In this document: in pieces, positions 17,324 to 25,495 of the stretch
How the letters are laid out: every line of letters starts with the position of its first letter
Numbering within the stretch: the first letter of the stretch is position 1
DNA from: UBA11889 sp046582115
GTDB taxonomy: Bacteria; Pseudomonadota; Gammaproteobacteria; Pseudomonadales; Azotimanducaceae
Direction of reading: 5' to 3'
NCBI GenBank assembly: GCA_046582115.1
Contig: JAYGFA010000073.1
Location: 1-49,511, forward strand
Length of the DNA stretch: 49,511 nucleotides
Position numbers and translations under genes: made by a program
The notes under the pieces: model-generated
The model's database searches: none
What the model was told of the DNA's origin: nothing
Seen by the model: the letters and a program-made list of their open reading frames with translations, nothing else

Positions 17324-17764
17324 ATGTCGGGAATACTGGTATTACACGGCCCGAATCTAAATCTATTAGGGACGCGTGAACCCGAGATATACGGCTCCGC
17401 AACACTGGCCGACATCAATAACGAACTGGAACGTCTCGCGGCCTTGCGCGGGGTTAAGCTGACGACGTTGCAGAGCAATGCGGAATCGGAGCTCGTTGAA
17501 GCCATTCAAAATGCGGCAACCGACGGTACCGGCTTTATCGTCATCAATCCGGCAGCGCTGACGCACACCAGCGTTGCTCTTCGCGATGCGTTATTAGCAG
17601 TGGATCTTCCTTTCATTGAAGTTCACCTATCGAACGTCTACGCGCGGGAAACGTTTCGCCATCAGTCATACCTTTCTGATATCGCGATGGCGGTTATATC
17701 GGGGTTGGGTTCTGCTGGGTACGAATACGCGCTCAATGCCGCAATGAACAAGCTGGAGCAGTGA
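17324..17764 (+). CDS. aroQ: 3-dehydroquinate dehydratase, type II
   Basis: A 146-residue enzyme of normal length for AroQ, which dehydrates 3-dehydroquinate to 3-dehydroshikimate in the shikimate pathway. Family motifs are LHGPNLNLLGTREPEIYG at the N-terminus (catalytic Tyr23 and Arg18), INPAALTHTSVALRDAL, and EVHLSNVYARETFRH containing the catalytic histidine. ATG 17324 is chosen; a GTG five codons earlier sits too close to the GAGG at 17304. The stop overlaps the accB start (TGATG), the usual aroQ-accB linkage in gammaproteobacteria. Confidence 0.95.
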   Translation: MSGILVLHGPNLNLLGTREPEIYGSATLADINNELERLAALRGVKLTTLQSNAESELVEAIQNAATDGTGFIVINPAALTHTSVALRDALLAVDLPFIEVHLSNVYARETFRHQSYLSDIAMAVISGLGSAGYEYALNAAMNKLEQ

Positions 17765-18168
17765 TGGATCTTAGAAAGATCAAAAAACTGATTGAGTTGG
17801 TTGAGGAATCGGACGTACGGGAGCTTGAAGTTAAGACGGGTGACGAAAGCATCCGCATAGCGCGTGGAGAGATCGCTCGACAATCAAGTGCTCCGACGCT
17901 AACCGAAAAACCGACTGCGGCATCTGTCGATTCGGGACAGGTCATCACTGCGCCGATGGCTGGGACGTTCTACCGTTCGCCGGCGCCAGGCGAACACGCG
18001 TTCGTCACCGAGGGAGATAAGGTGACAATGGGCCAGGTACTTTGCATCATCGAGAGTATGAAGATGATGAATCAAATAGAAGCGGACTGTAATGGAACGG
18101 TCGTTGAGGTTCTTGTCGCCGATGGCCAGGCAATCGAATCCGGCACGCCGCTGATGCGGATCATCTGA
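17764..18168 (+). CDS. accB: Biotin carboxyl carrier protein of acetyl-CoA carboxylase
   Basis: A 134-residue carrier subunit of acetyl-CoA carboxylase, the first step of fatty-acid synthesis. The N-terminus MDLRKIKKLIELVEES is typical. A short linker follows, then the biotinyl domain with Lys100 in ESMKMMN as the biotinylation site. The start ATG shares a base with the aroQ stop. The usual partner accC (biotin carboxylase) should follow at once but is absent: only 6 nt separate accB from prmA. AccC must therefore be encoded elsewhere. Confidence 0.95.
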   Translation: MDLRKIKKLIELVEESDVRELEVKTGDESIRIARGEIARQSSAPTLTEKPTAASVDSGQVITAPMAGTFYRSPAPGEHAFVTEGDKVTMGQVLCIIESMKMMNQIEADCNGTVVEVLVADGQAIESGTPLMRII

Positions 18169-18174
18169 TTTCTC

Positions 18175-19032
18175 TTGGCCTGGTTCCGTGTTCGGCTAAA
18201 CGCGGTCACCCGGGAGCATGCTGGGCAATTTGCCGACGTTCTGGCGGTTAGCGGAGCGTTGGCGGTTTCGCTCTATGGTGCCGATGGTGGGGATGTACTT
18301 GAGCCTGGTCCTGGAGAAGTCCACTTGTGGCCGAACGTTGCCGTTGAGGCTTTGTTCCCGTTGGAGACGGATATCGAACGGGTCCGAACGCTCGTCGAAA
18401 CGGCGGGCTTAGACGTTCTACAATTCGATTTCTTGGGCGACGACGACTGGTCCGTCCATGGCACGGCGTCAGATAGCGTACTTCAATTTGGCAGCCTGTC
18501 CGTGGTCCCGCGCAACGCTTCGCACGATAATGAGGAGGGCGTGATCCGGCTAGACCCCGGTCTTGCGTTCGGCACCGGTCGGCATGCGACTACGGCCCTG
18601 TGCCTCCGCTGGCTCGGAAAGGCGGATCTTCGCGATCGAAGCATCCTTGATTTTGGGTGCGGTTCCGGCATTTTGGCGATCGGCTCGGCCAAACGGGGGG
18701 CAAACCGTGTTGTTGCCGTCGACCTCGACCCGCAGGCATTGACCGCGTGCCGCGATAACGCTGCCTACAACCACGTCGCCATTGAAGTGGATACGCCGGT
18801 CGCAGCATGTGCGGCGGGCCGTTTCGATGTGGTGATCGCGAACATTCTCGCCGGGACGTTGATGGAATTGTCTTCGACTTTAGTTCAACGACTGGGACGC
18901 GGCAGCCAAATACTGCTGTCGGGAATACTCGTTGCCCAAGTCGACGAGGTAAGAGCAGCATACGAAGGGATCATTTTCGCGCCACCCGTGATTGAGGAGG
19001 GATGGGTCTTGCTATACGGCCAGCTCACCTGA
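18175..19032 (+). CDS. prmA: Ribosomal protein L11 methyltransferase
   Basis: A 285-residue SAM-dependent enzyme that trimethylates residues of ribosomal protein L11. The N-terminal substrate-recognition domain starts AWFRVRLNA. The methyltransferase domain shows the substrate loop LAFGTGRHATT near residue 135, SAM motif I ILDFGCGSGILAI near 160, the acidic VDLDP of motif II and the NILAG catalytic loop near 225. The start is TTG, since no ATG or GTG lies near the conserved N-terminus. It begins 6 nt after accB, so accC is missing from the expected place between them. Confidence 0.95.
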   Translation: MAWFRVRLNAVTREHAGQFADVLAVSGALAVSLYGADGGDVLEPGPGEVHLWPNVAVEALFPLETDIERVRTLVETAGLDVLQFDFLGDDDWSVHGTASDSVLQFGSLSVVPRNASHDNEEGVIRLDPGLAFGTGRHATTALCLRWLGKADLRDRSILDFGCGSGILAIGSAKRGANRVVAVDLDPQALTACRDNAAYNHVAIEVDTPVAACAAGRFDVVIANILAGTLMELSSTLVQRLGRGSQILLSGILVAQVDEVRAAYEGIIFAPPVIEEGWVLLYGQLT

Positions 19033-19077
19033 GGCGGGCCCGTCGGAGACGCTTTTGTTAACGAGTCGGTAATCGTT

Positions 19078-20085
19078 ATGATGGACGTTTCCAGCCATTG
19101 GTTCCTGCAGGTGGTCGCAATCGGCCCCTACAAATTAGCTAATTCGGTGCTGTTAGCGCCGATGGCTGGTATTACCGATTTGCCTTTTCGCCGTCTGGCA
19201 TGGCGGCTGGGTGCTGGGATGGTGTACGGCGAAATGACGATTGCACGCCCTGACCTTTGGCACACCCGTAAATCCATTGAACGACGATCACGGGATTGCC
19301 GTATCCACCCCGCCGCCGTCCAAATCGCGGGCGCCGAGCCGAAGTGGCTAGCGGATGCGGCCCGACAGCACGTGGACGACGGTGCACAGATCATTGATAT
19401 CAACATGGGCTGTCCGGCGAAGAAAGTGTGTAGCAAGGCTGCAGGATCTGCACTTTTGCGGGACGAATCCCTTGTACGATCAATCCTCGAAGCGGTTGTC
19501 CGAGCCGTCGATGTTCCCGTCTCGCTTAAAATTCGAACTGGCTGGTGTCCTAACACGAAAAATGCGGTCTCCATCGCGCGCATCGCGGAAGCGTCGGGCG
19601 TGCGGGCGCTCACCGTGCACGGGCGAACCAGGGCATGTCGTTTTAAAGGTTGTGCCGAGTACCAAACCGTGGCGGATGTCGTCACTGCGGTCGCCATTCC
19701 GGTGTTTGCCAATGGCGATATCGGCGATGTAGATCAAGCGAGGAGCGTCGTCGAACGGACGGGTGCTGCTGGCGTCATGGTCGGACGATCTGCGCTTGGG
19801 GCGCCGTGGCTACCCGGTCAGATAGCGCGAGGGCTTGCAGGGGCCGTTCCGCGAGAACTAGATTTTGCGGAGCGTATCCTGATCATGCGGGAACATCTCG
19901 ATGCAATGCACCTCTTTTACGGTGTGGAACGCGGCGTCAAGATCGCCCGTAAACACATGCAATGGTATTTACAAGGCCTGCAACTCGATGTGCAAAGGAT
20001 CCGGTTGTTTAACCGTCTCGACAACCCGGTGTTGCAGCAACGCTTTCTTAGCGAACTAAATCCAATGCTGGATAAAGCCGCATGA
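19078..20085 (+). CDS. dusB: tRNA-dihydrouridine synthase B
   Basis: A 335-residue FMN enzyme that reduces uridines in the tRNA D-loop. Landmarks are LAPMAGITDLPFR near residue 23, the INMGCPAKKV block near residue 105 with the catalytic cysteine, SLKIRTGW, VHGRTRACRFKG, and the C-terminal FMN-phosphate motif ANGDIGD with VMVGRSALG. In most gammaproteobacteria dusB is followed directly by fis. Here the next gene, purH, starts 34 nt downstream and no fis reading frame fits the gap. ATG 19078 is followed directly by a second ATG, either of which may initiate. Confidence 0.95.
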   Translation: MMDVSSHWFLQVVAIGPYKLANSVLLAPMAGITDLPFRRLAWRLGAGMVYGEMTIARPDLWHTRKSIERRSRDCRIHPAAVQIAGAEPKWLADAARQHVDDGAQIIDINMGCPAKKVCSKAAGSALLRDESLVRSILEAVVRAVDVPVSLKIRTGWCPNTKNAVSIARIAEASGVRALTVHGRTRACRFKGCAEYQTVADVVTAVAIPVFANGDIGDVDQARSVVERTGAAGVMVGRSALGAPWLPGQIARGLAGAVPRELDFAERILIMREHLDAMHLFYGVERGVKIARKHMQWYLQGLQLDVQRIRLFNRLDNPVLQQRFLSELNPMLDKAA

Positions 20086-20119
20086 TCGTGCCAGCGACAA
20101 TAAGGACTGACTTAACGAC

Positions 20120-21664
20120 ATGACAGAATTTACCGTTACTCGCGCGCTCGTAAGCGTCTCAGACAAACGTGATATCGAGATGCTTGTGAACCAACTCCAT
20201 CAGAGCGGGGTGGATATTCTATCTACCGGAGGCACCTATAAGGCGATTGAAGCCGTGGGTGTGCCAGCAATGGAGGTAGCTGACTACACGGGGTTTCCGG
20301 AGATCATGGATGGCCGTGTTAAGACGCTCCACCCAAAAGTCCATGGAGGAATTTTGGGCCGTCGGGGGTTGGATGCGGAGTTGATGAAAGATCACGGGAT
20401 CGCCCCCATTGATCTGGTGGTTGTCAATCTCTACCCGTTCGAAGCGACCCTTGAACGAGACGATTGCGATCGCGAATTGGCCATTGAAAATATCGACATT
20501 GGTGGCCCAGCATTGGTGCGCTCGGCTGCAAAAAACCACGTTGACGTCTTGGTGGTTGTGGACCCAGGCGACTACGTCGAAGTTGCCGAACGGATCGCCA
20601 ATGGCACCATTGATCTACCGTTCCGGGAACAAATGGCGGCGAAAGCATTTCGGCATACGGCCGGATACGATGCAGCGATCGCGAGTTATTTATCGGCAAA
20701 CGAACGCTTCCCTGAAGTGCTGAATCTGAAATTCGAACTGCGCGATATGATGCGGTACGGCGAGAATCCCCATCAGCAGGCGGCATTTTACACGGAGAAA
20801 AATCCGCCTCTTGGGACCGTTGCGGCATTAGAGCAACACCACGGTAAAGCGCTCTCGTACAACAATGTGGCTGATACCGATGCCGCGATTCAATGCGTTA
20901 ACGTGTTCGATGAGCCAGCCTGTGTGATCCTCAAACATGCAAACCCATGCGGTGTCGCGATCGCGGATTCGCTTGGTGAAGCGTACGCCCGAGCCTTCGC
21001 AACGGATCCGACCTCAGCGTTTGGCGGGATTATTGCATTCAACCGACCACTGGATAGGGCCACGATGGCGGGCGTTGTTGATAACCAATTTGCCGACGTG
21101 GTCGTGGCGCCCAGCATTAGGGCTGGGGTCCTTGAGGAAGCGCAAAAACGCAAAAATCTACGCATTTTAACGACGGGACCGTACGCGGCTGCACGGGGAG
21201 GGGTTGAATTTAAACGTGTCGGCGGGGGTATTCTTGTGCAAGATGCGGATGAACGCTGCTTCGATGAGACGGGTCTCAGAATCGTAACGACGCGAACGCC
21301 GACCGACGCTGAACAACGTGACCTGGAGTTTGCTTGGCGTGTGGCATGGTTCGTCAAGTCCAACGCCATTGTTTTCGCCCGTGGTGGATGTACCGTTGGT
21401 GTGGGCGCTGGACAAATGAGCCGAGTGATAAGTGCAAGGATTGCCGCCTTGAAAGCGGCAGAGGAAGGCATTGCCGTGACCGAGTCAGTGATGGCGTCAG
21501 ACGGTTTGATCCCGTTCCGCGACGGCATCGATGTAGCCGCCGAAGCAGGAGTTAGCGCCGTCATACAACCAGGCGGATCTGTACGCGACGATGAAGTGAT
21601 TGAAGCAGCGAACGAACATGGCATGGCGATGGCTTTTACGGGGGTTCGCCATTTTCGACATTGA
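20120..21664 (+). CDS. purH: Bifunctional AICAR transformylase/IMP cyclohydrolase
   Basis: A 514-residue bifunctional enzyme (E. coli PurH 529) for the last two steps of IMP synthesis. The N-terminal IMP cyclohydrolase domain has ALVSVSDKR and the STGGT and KTLHPKVHGG motifs. The C-terminal transformylase domain has MRYGENPHQQAAFY near residue 210 and the catalytic KHANPCGVA near 273. An AAGGA ribosome site lies before the ATG. It is followed by purD at 34 nt, the usual purHD pair. Confidence 0.96.
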   Translation: MTEFTVTRALVSVSDKRDIEMLVNQLHQSGVDILSTGGTYKAIEAVGVPAMEVADYTGFPEIMDGRVKTLHPKVHGGILGRRGLDAELMKDHGIAPIDLVVVNLYPFEATLERDDCDRELAIENIDIGGPALVRSAAKNHVDVLVVVDPGDYVEVAERIANGTIDLPFREQMAAKAFRHTAGYDAAIASYLSANERFPEVLNLKFELRDMMRYGENPHQQAAFYTEKNPPLGTVAALEQHHGKALSYNNVADTDAAIQCVNVFDEPACVILKHANPCGVAIADSLGEAYARAFATDPTSAFGGIIAFNRPLDRATMAGVVDNQFADVVVAPSIRAGVLEEAQKRKNLRILTTGPYAAARGGVEFKRVGGGILVQDADERCFDETGLRIVTTRTPTDAEQRDLEFAWRVAWFVKSNAIVFARGGCTVGVGAGQMSRVISARIAALKAAEEGIAVTESVMASDGLIPFRDGIDVAAEAGVSAVIQPGGSVRDDEVIEAANEHGMAMAFTGVRHFRH

Positions 21665-21698
21665 TTGCGTAATCGGTATGGATTGAGGGGAAGGACGC

Positions 21699-22982
21699 AT
21701 GAACGTATTGGTGGTTGGGGGTGGCGGTCGCGAACATGCGCTTGCGTGGAAAGTATCGCACTCAACCCAAGTACAGACGGTCTTTATCGCACCGGGGAAC
21801 CCGGGAACCGCGGCCGAACCAAAATGCCAAAACATCAACATTGCCGTCGACGATTTTACTGCCCTTATGAACTTTGCGGCGTCCAATGACGTTGGTTTAA
21901 CAATAGTCGGTCCGGAAGGGCCGCTGGTCGCAGGCATTCGAGACTTTTTTGATGAGCGGGGGCTTCGCTGTTTTGCGCCTTCACAACGGGCCGCTCAGCT
22001 CGAAGGTTCGAAAGCCTTCAGCAAGGAATTTCTGTCCCGCCACGAGATCCCGACATCCCGATATGAAACGTTTACGTCGTTAGCGGATGCGAGTCGCTAC
22101 ATTCAGGCCGCGGGCGCACCGATCGTAGTCAAAGCGGACGGACTTGCGGCTGGCAAAGGCGTTGTCGTTGCTGCCACGGTGGCTGAGGCAGTTGACGCGG
22201 CGCGTGTGATGCTCTCGGGCGAGCGATTTGGAGATGCGGGTGAGGAGATTGTCGTCGAAGAGTTTCTCGCGGGTGAGGAAGCCAGTTTCATCGTTGTTTC
22301 CGATGGCGACGTAGCTTTGCCGTTTGCGAGTAGTCAAGACCACAAAGCCCGAGATGCCGGCGACACAGGCCCGAACACCGGGGGCATGGGCGCCTATTCC
22401 CCTGCACCTGTGGTCACTGAAGACATTCATCAACAAATTATGGAGAACATCATCAATCCGACGGTCCAGGGTATGGCCGCCGACGGTATTCCGTACCAGG
22501 GGTTTCTCTATGCGGGGCTGATGATTGATAAGGTTGGGGTGGCAAGAGTAATCGAATTCAACTGTCGTTTTGGTGATCCCGAGGCGCAGCCTGTCATGAT
22601 GCGATTGGAGTCAGACCTTGTGGAAGTGTGTCAACGCGCTCTTGACACCGAGTTATCTACGGTTGAATTGGCGTTTGCCGAAGACGTTGCGCTCGGCGTG
22701 GTATTGGCATCCGGCGGTTATCCGGACAACTACGATACGGGTCATGAAATCCATGGGCTCGCGCACGAGATCGATGGGACGAAATTGTTTCACGCCGGTA
22801 CGCGGGAGGACGGTGGTCGCGTGATAACTGCCGGCGGCCGAGTACTTTGCGCTGTCGGGATGGGAAGCTCAGTGGGAGAAGCTCAAGCGCGAGCATATCA
22901 AAGAGTTGACGGCATCGGCTGGAAGGACATGTATTACCGTAGCGATATTGGCCATCGAGCTGTGCGACGAGAAACCCGCTAA
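21699..22982 (+). CDS. purD: Phosphoribosylamine-glycine ligase
   Basis: A 427-residue ATP-grasp ligase that joins glycine to phosphoribosylamine, the second step of purine synthesis. Motifs are VLVVGGGGREHALAWK at the N-terminus, IVVKADGLAAGKGVVVA near residue 135 (ATP-binding), GPNTGGMGAYSPAP near 225 and EFNCRFGDPEAQ near 285. An AGGGGAAGG ribosome site precedes the ATG. It follows purH in the same operon, and the LLM oxidoreductase gene starts 22 nt beyond its stop, so the three probably share a transcript. Confidence 0.96.
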   Translation: MNVLVVGGGGREHALAWKVSHSTQVQTVFIAPGNPGTAAEPKCQNINIAVDDFTALMNFAASNDVGLTIVGPEGPLVAGIRDFFDERGLRCFAPSQRAAQLEGSKAFSKEFLSRHEIPTSRYETFTSLADASRYIQAAGAPIVVKADGLAAGKGVVVAATVAEAVDAARVMLSGERFGDAGEEIVVEEFLAGEEASFIVVSDGDVALPFASSQDHKARDAGDTGPNTGGMGAYSPAPVVTEDIHQQIMENIINPTVQGMAADGIPYQGFLYAGLMIDKVGVARVIEFNCRFGDPEAQPVMMRLESDLVEVCQRALDTELSTVELAFAEDVALGVVLASGGYPDNYDTGHEIHGLAHEIDGTKLFHAGTREDGGRVITAGGRVLCAVGMGSSVGEAQARAYQRVDGIGWKDMYYRSDIGHRAVRRETR

Positions 22983-23004
22983 TCGGGCGCCATTAGAGGC
23001 CTTT

Positions 23005-24009
23005 ATGAAGGTTGATGCATCGACTGCGGTAGATCTAAAAGGGATCGGTAGACAAGCAGCACAACTCGAAATGCTTGGCTATGACGGTCTCCGGGTCGCC
23101 GAACTCAACCACGATCCATTCATGGCACTCGCTGTCGCGGCGGAACATACGTCTAGAATCGAACTCGTGACATCGGTCGCGGTGGCGTTTGCCCGCAACC
23201 CCATGTCCATGGCGGTCCTGGCCCATGATCTCAACGCCTATTCGGGGGGACGCTTGGTTTTGGGTCTAGGCTCTCAAGTTAAACCTCATATTGAACGTCG
23301 GTTCAGCATGCCTTGGCACAAAGCAGCGCGGCAGATGCGCGAATTCATTGAAGCGATGACGGCCATATTTGACTGCTGGTATGAAGGTGCACGGCTAGAG
23401 TACGAGGGCGAGTATTACCAACACACGTTGATGCCGGCAACGTTCACACCGGACAACACCGCGGGACCCCGCCCTCGCATTGCGTTGTCAGCCACAGGTC
23501 CGTTGATGACTCGGGTAGCAGCAGAAATTGCGGATGGCATGATTATGCATCCGTTCTCGTCCGCGAAATACATGCGCGAAGTTACTCTTCCGGCCATTCA
23601 AGACGGCTTGAAAACAAGCGGTCGTAGTTTGGGCGAATTCGAACTGGACTACGCACCGATGATCGCTACGGGGGTAAATGAAGAATCCATCGTACGTGCC
23701 ATTGACACTATACGTGATCGAATCGCGTTCTACGGTTGTACCGTCGCGTACAGGCCAGTCCTTGAAATACACGGTTGGGGAGAGCTTCAGGATGAGCTCA
23801 TTTCCCTGAATCGCCAACATCGCCGCGATGAGATGGCTCGCCTTGTGTCCGACGAGGTGCTTGAGACCCTAGCGATTGTCGGGGAGCCTCGATCGGTGGT
23901 CGAACAGATGCTTGAGCGCTTTGGCGGTTTGATTGATCGGACCGGTTTCGTGGTTCCCAACGTGAACGATGATGAGCTCGGGTCGATGTTGGAGATGCTT
24001 CGGGGTTGA
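23005..24009 (+). CDS. LLM-class flavin/F420-type oxidoreductase (TIGR03617-like)
   Basis: A 334-residue TIM-barrel protein of the luciferase-like monooxygenase superfamily. The N-terminal QLEMLGYDGLRVAELNHDPF, the RNPMSMAVLAHDLNAYSGGRL segment and the LGLGSQVKPHIERRFSMPW motif match the group I know as the MSMEG_2256-like F420-dependent family. Members may use F420 or FMN, and the sequence does not decide which. An AGAGG site 5 nt before ATG 23005 sets the start. It sits 22 nt after purD, and a strong hairpin follows the stop. Neither substrate nor a link to purine synthesis is known. Confidence 0.82.
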   Translation: MKVDASTAVDLKGIGRQAAQLEMLGYDGLRVAELNHDPFMALAVAAEHTSRIELVTSVAVAFARNPMSMAVLAHDLNAYSGGRLVLGLGSQVKPHIERRFSMPWHKAARQMREFIEAMTAIFDCWYEGARLEYEGEYYQHTLMPATFTPDNTAGPRPRIALSATGPLMTRVAAEIADGMIMHPFSSAKYMREVTLPAIQDGLKTSGRSLGEFELDYAPMIATGVNEESIVRAIDTIRDRIAFYGCTVAYRPVLEIHGWGELQDELISLNRQHRRDEMARLVSDEVLETLAIVGEPRSVVEQMLERFGGLIDRTGFVVPNVNDDELGSMLEMLRG

Positions 24010-24022
24010 GGTAAAGAAACTA

Positions 24023-24045
24023 ATCGCGCCCATGTTGGGCGCGAT
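24023..24045 (+). terminator. Strong hairpin ending the aroQ-to-LLM run
   Basis: A perfect 10-bp stem ATCGCGCCCA/TGGGCGCGAT with a 3-nt TGT loop starts 14 nt after the LLM gene stop. The following GTTCT is only weakly U-rich. The position at the end of a long same-strand run and before coq7 supports a terminator. Confidence 0.6.
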
Positions 24046-24131
24046 GTTCTAGCCAGCGCACCTTGCCCTTTGTATTTTGTTGCTTATCCTTCGGGGCACC
24101 AGGTTCGTATGACGCGGTTGGAAGAGCATCA

Positions 24132-24746
24132 ATGATTGAGCATTTGATTCGCATATTTGATCGGGGATTACGTACCATCGCAGGTATCCATCCGCTAACC
24201 GATGACATACCGGACGCTCCAACTTCGGACCTTTCAGCTGCCGAAAAACGTCGTGCTGGCTCGCTGATGCGGGTTAACCATACCGGCGAGGTATGCGCTC
24301 AGGCGCTGTATGAAGGCCAGGCATTGACGGCACGTGATATGAAGGTCCGATCGACTCTGCAGCAAGCGGCAAAAGAAGAAGTCGAACACTTGGTATGGTG
24401 TCGCACGCGATTGCATGAACTTGATGCGCGCCCTAGCATACTGGATCCGTTCTTCTTCGCGACGTCATGTGCGCTCGGAGTACTGACCGGGGTGCTTGGC
24501 GATCGGGTCAGTCTCGGTTTTATTGCTGCGACGGAGGAGCAGGTGGTCGAACACCTGGATCAGCACATCGACCGGTTGCCGCAAGGTGATGGTCGTAGTC
24601 GAGCAATTCTCGAGCGGATGCGGGAGGACGAACTTCGCCACGGCACCTCGGCTCAGAAGGCGGGGGGTGTGCCTTTCCCGATGCCGTTACGCCGCCTAAT
24701 GACGTCTTTGTCTAGAATCATGACGGAGACGACCTACCGGATTTGA
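24132..24746 (+). CDS. coq7: Coq7-type di-iron demethoxyubiquinone hydroxylase
   Basis: A 204-residue carboxylate-bridged di-iron monooxygenase that hydroxylates demethoxyubiquinone in ubiquinone synthesis, replacing UbiF of enterics. The iron ligands are visible in two repeated helix pairs: RVNHTGEVCAQ and EEVEHLVW in the first half, TEEQVVEHLDQH and MREDELRHG in the second. ATG 24132 follows a GGAAGAG ribosome site; an upstream in-frame extension to 24063 shows no family similarity. The protein is membrane-associated without a signal peptide. It implies aerobic, ubiquinone-based respiration. The decayed AlkD-like sequence begins almost directly after it. Confidence 0.94.
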   Translation: MIEHLIRIFDRGLRTIAGIHPLTDDIPDAPTSDLSAAEKRRAGSLMRVNHTGEVCAQALYEGQALTARDMKVRSTLQQAAKEEVEHLVWCRTRLHELDARPSILDPFFFATSCALGVLTGVLGDRVSLGFIAATEEQVVEHLDQHIDRLPQGDGRSRAILERMREDELRHGTSAQKAGGVPFPMPLRRLMTSLSRIMTETTYRI

Positions 24747-24750
24747 AAAC

Positions 24751-25056
24751 ATGACCGGGAGGACGCATCTTTTTTACACGGCGCATTCGAGAGTTTCACG
24801 AGGCTCTATTAGACGGAATCATTCGGTACGCGGATCCTAAAAAAGCGGTTGGGCAGTGGCGGCACGTGAAATCAAGGATGCCATTCTTGGGTGTAAACGC
24901 CATGAACGTGCGACTAGGCGGACGTTTTCATAATGGCCGTGGACGACACAGTCGGAATGGCTTGACGCAGTCTCATGGGTTTGGCGTTACGCGAAGCAGC
25001 TGTCGACCTTGTCGAAACGATAGGCACTCAAGATTCTTTTGAGAAGTGGCGGACTT
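24751..25056 (+). pseudogene. Decayed AlkD-like DNA alkylation-repair gene
   Basis: This fills most of the 341-nt gap after coq7. One frame (24785-24925) encodes ALLDGIIRYADPKKAVGQ followed by KSRMPFLGV and a VR pair. This matches the N-terminal pattern of AlkD-family HEAT-like glycosylases as I know it (ADP..A..Q...KS.MPF.GV....VR). A different frame then gives SEWLDAVSWVWRYA (24952-24993), like the family's W...V..LW..A helix, and a third gives ALREAAVDLVET (from 24984), like the YREER helix. At least two frameshifts and the loss of about three quarters of the usual 230 residues make it a relic. ATG 24751 (MTGRTHLF, first frame) may be the old start. Confidence 0.5.
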
Positions 25057-25087
25057 AACACAATCCCGTGAATGTGTGTTTGGGCGT

Positions 25088-25495
25088 TTAGCGGGTAGCG
25101 AGTGGTGGGTGGTAGATGAACTGAATAGTGACCCCGTTTGGATCACGGCAATAGAAACTCCTAGCGCCGTCACGGTGTGTGCGTGGGGGCGTCACAATTT
25201 CAACGTCAGCTCTCGCTAAGTACGTATGCCATGTATCGACGTCGTTTTTTTCGCCCATAAGGAACCCGATATGGTCCAATCGTTGGGCAACTGTGGCCGT
25301 TTCTTCAGCGACACGGTGCAGGGCTATGTTGTCGGAGCCCGACGTTAGGTAGACGTTATCGCCGTCGGGTTCCCACTCAACGGTGAGTCCTAGGACCTCG
25401 ACGTAGAACGTCTTAGTTGCTTCGAAGTTTGAAACGTTCAGCGCCACATGGTGCATGCCAGTCGTTGGCGGAGGTCGACTTTCATGGTGGCTCAT
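25088..25495 (-). CDS. VOC/glyoxalase-fold protein
   Basis: A 135-residue single-module protein of the vicinal oxygen chelate superfamily (glyoxalase, dioxygenase, resistance proteins). Two beta-alpha-beta-beta-beta repeats are seen: GMHHVALNVSNFEATKTFYVEVLG at the start, where His15 or 16 is the first metal ligand, and LDHIGFLM near residue 73. The terminal metal ligand, normally glutamate, is glutamine in VTIQFIYHP (Gln125), so metal binding may be altered. The reaction is unknown. Its start overlaps the OsmC gene stop by 4 nt, coupling it to a peroxide-related protein. Confidence 0.8.
   Translation of the reverse strand: MSHHESRPPPTTGMHHVALNVSNFEATKTFYVEVLGLTVEWEPDGDNVYLTSGSDNIALHRVAEETATVAQRLDHIGFLMGEKNDVDTWHTYLARADVEIVTPPRTHRDGARSFYCRDPNGVTIQFIYHPPLATR

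Noticed and set aside
20890..21765. A 291-codon minus-strand frame across the end of purH
   Set aside because: It is antisense to purH, which has full family motifs, and its translation is low-complexity Ser/Pro/Thr-rich without recognisable domains.
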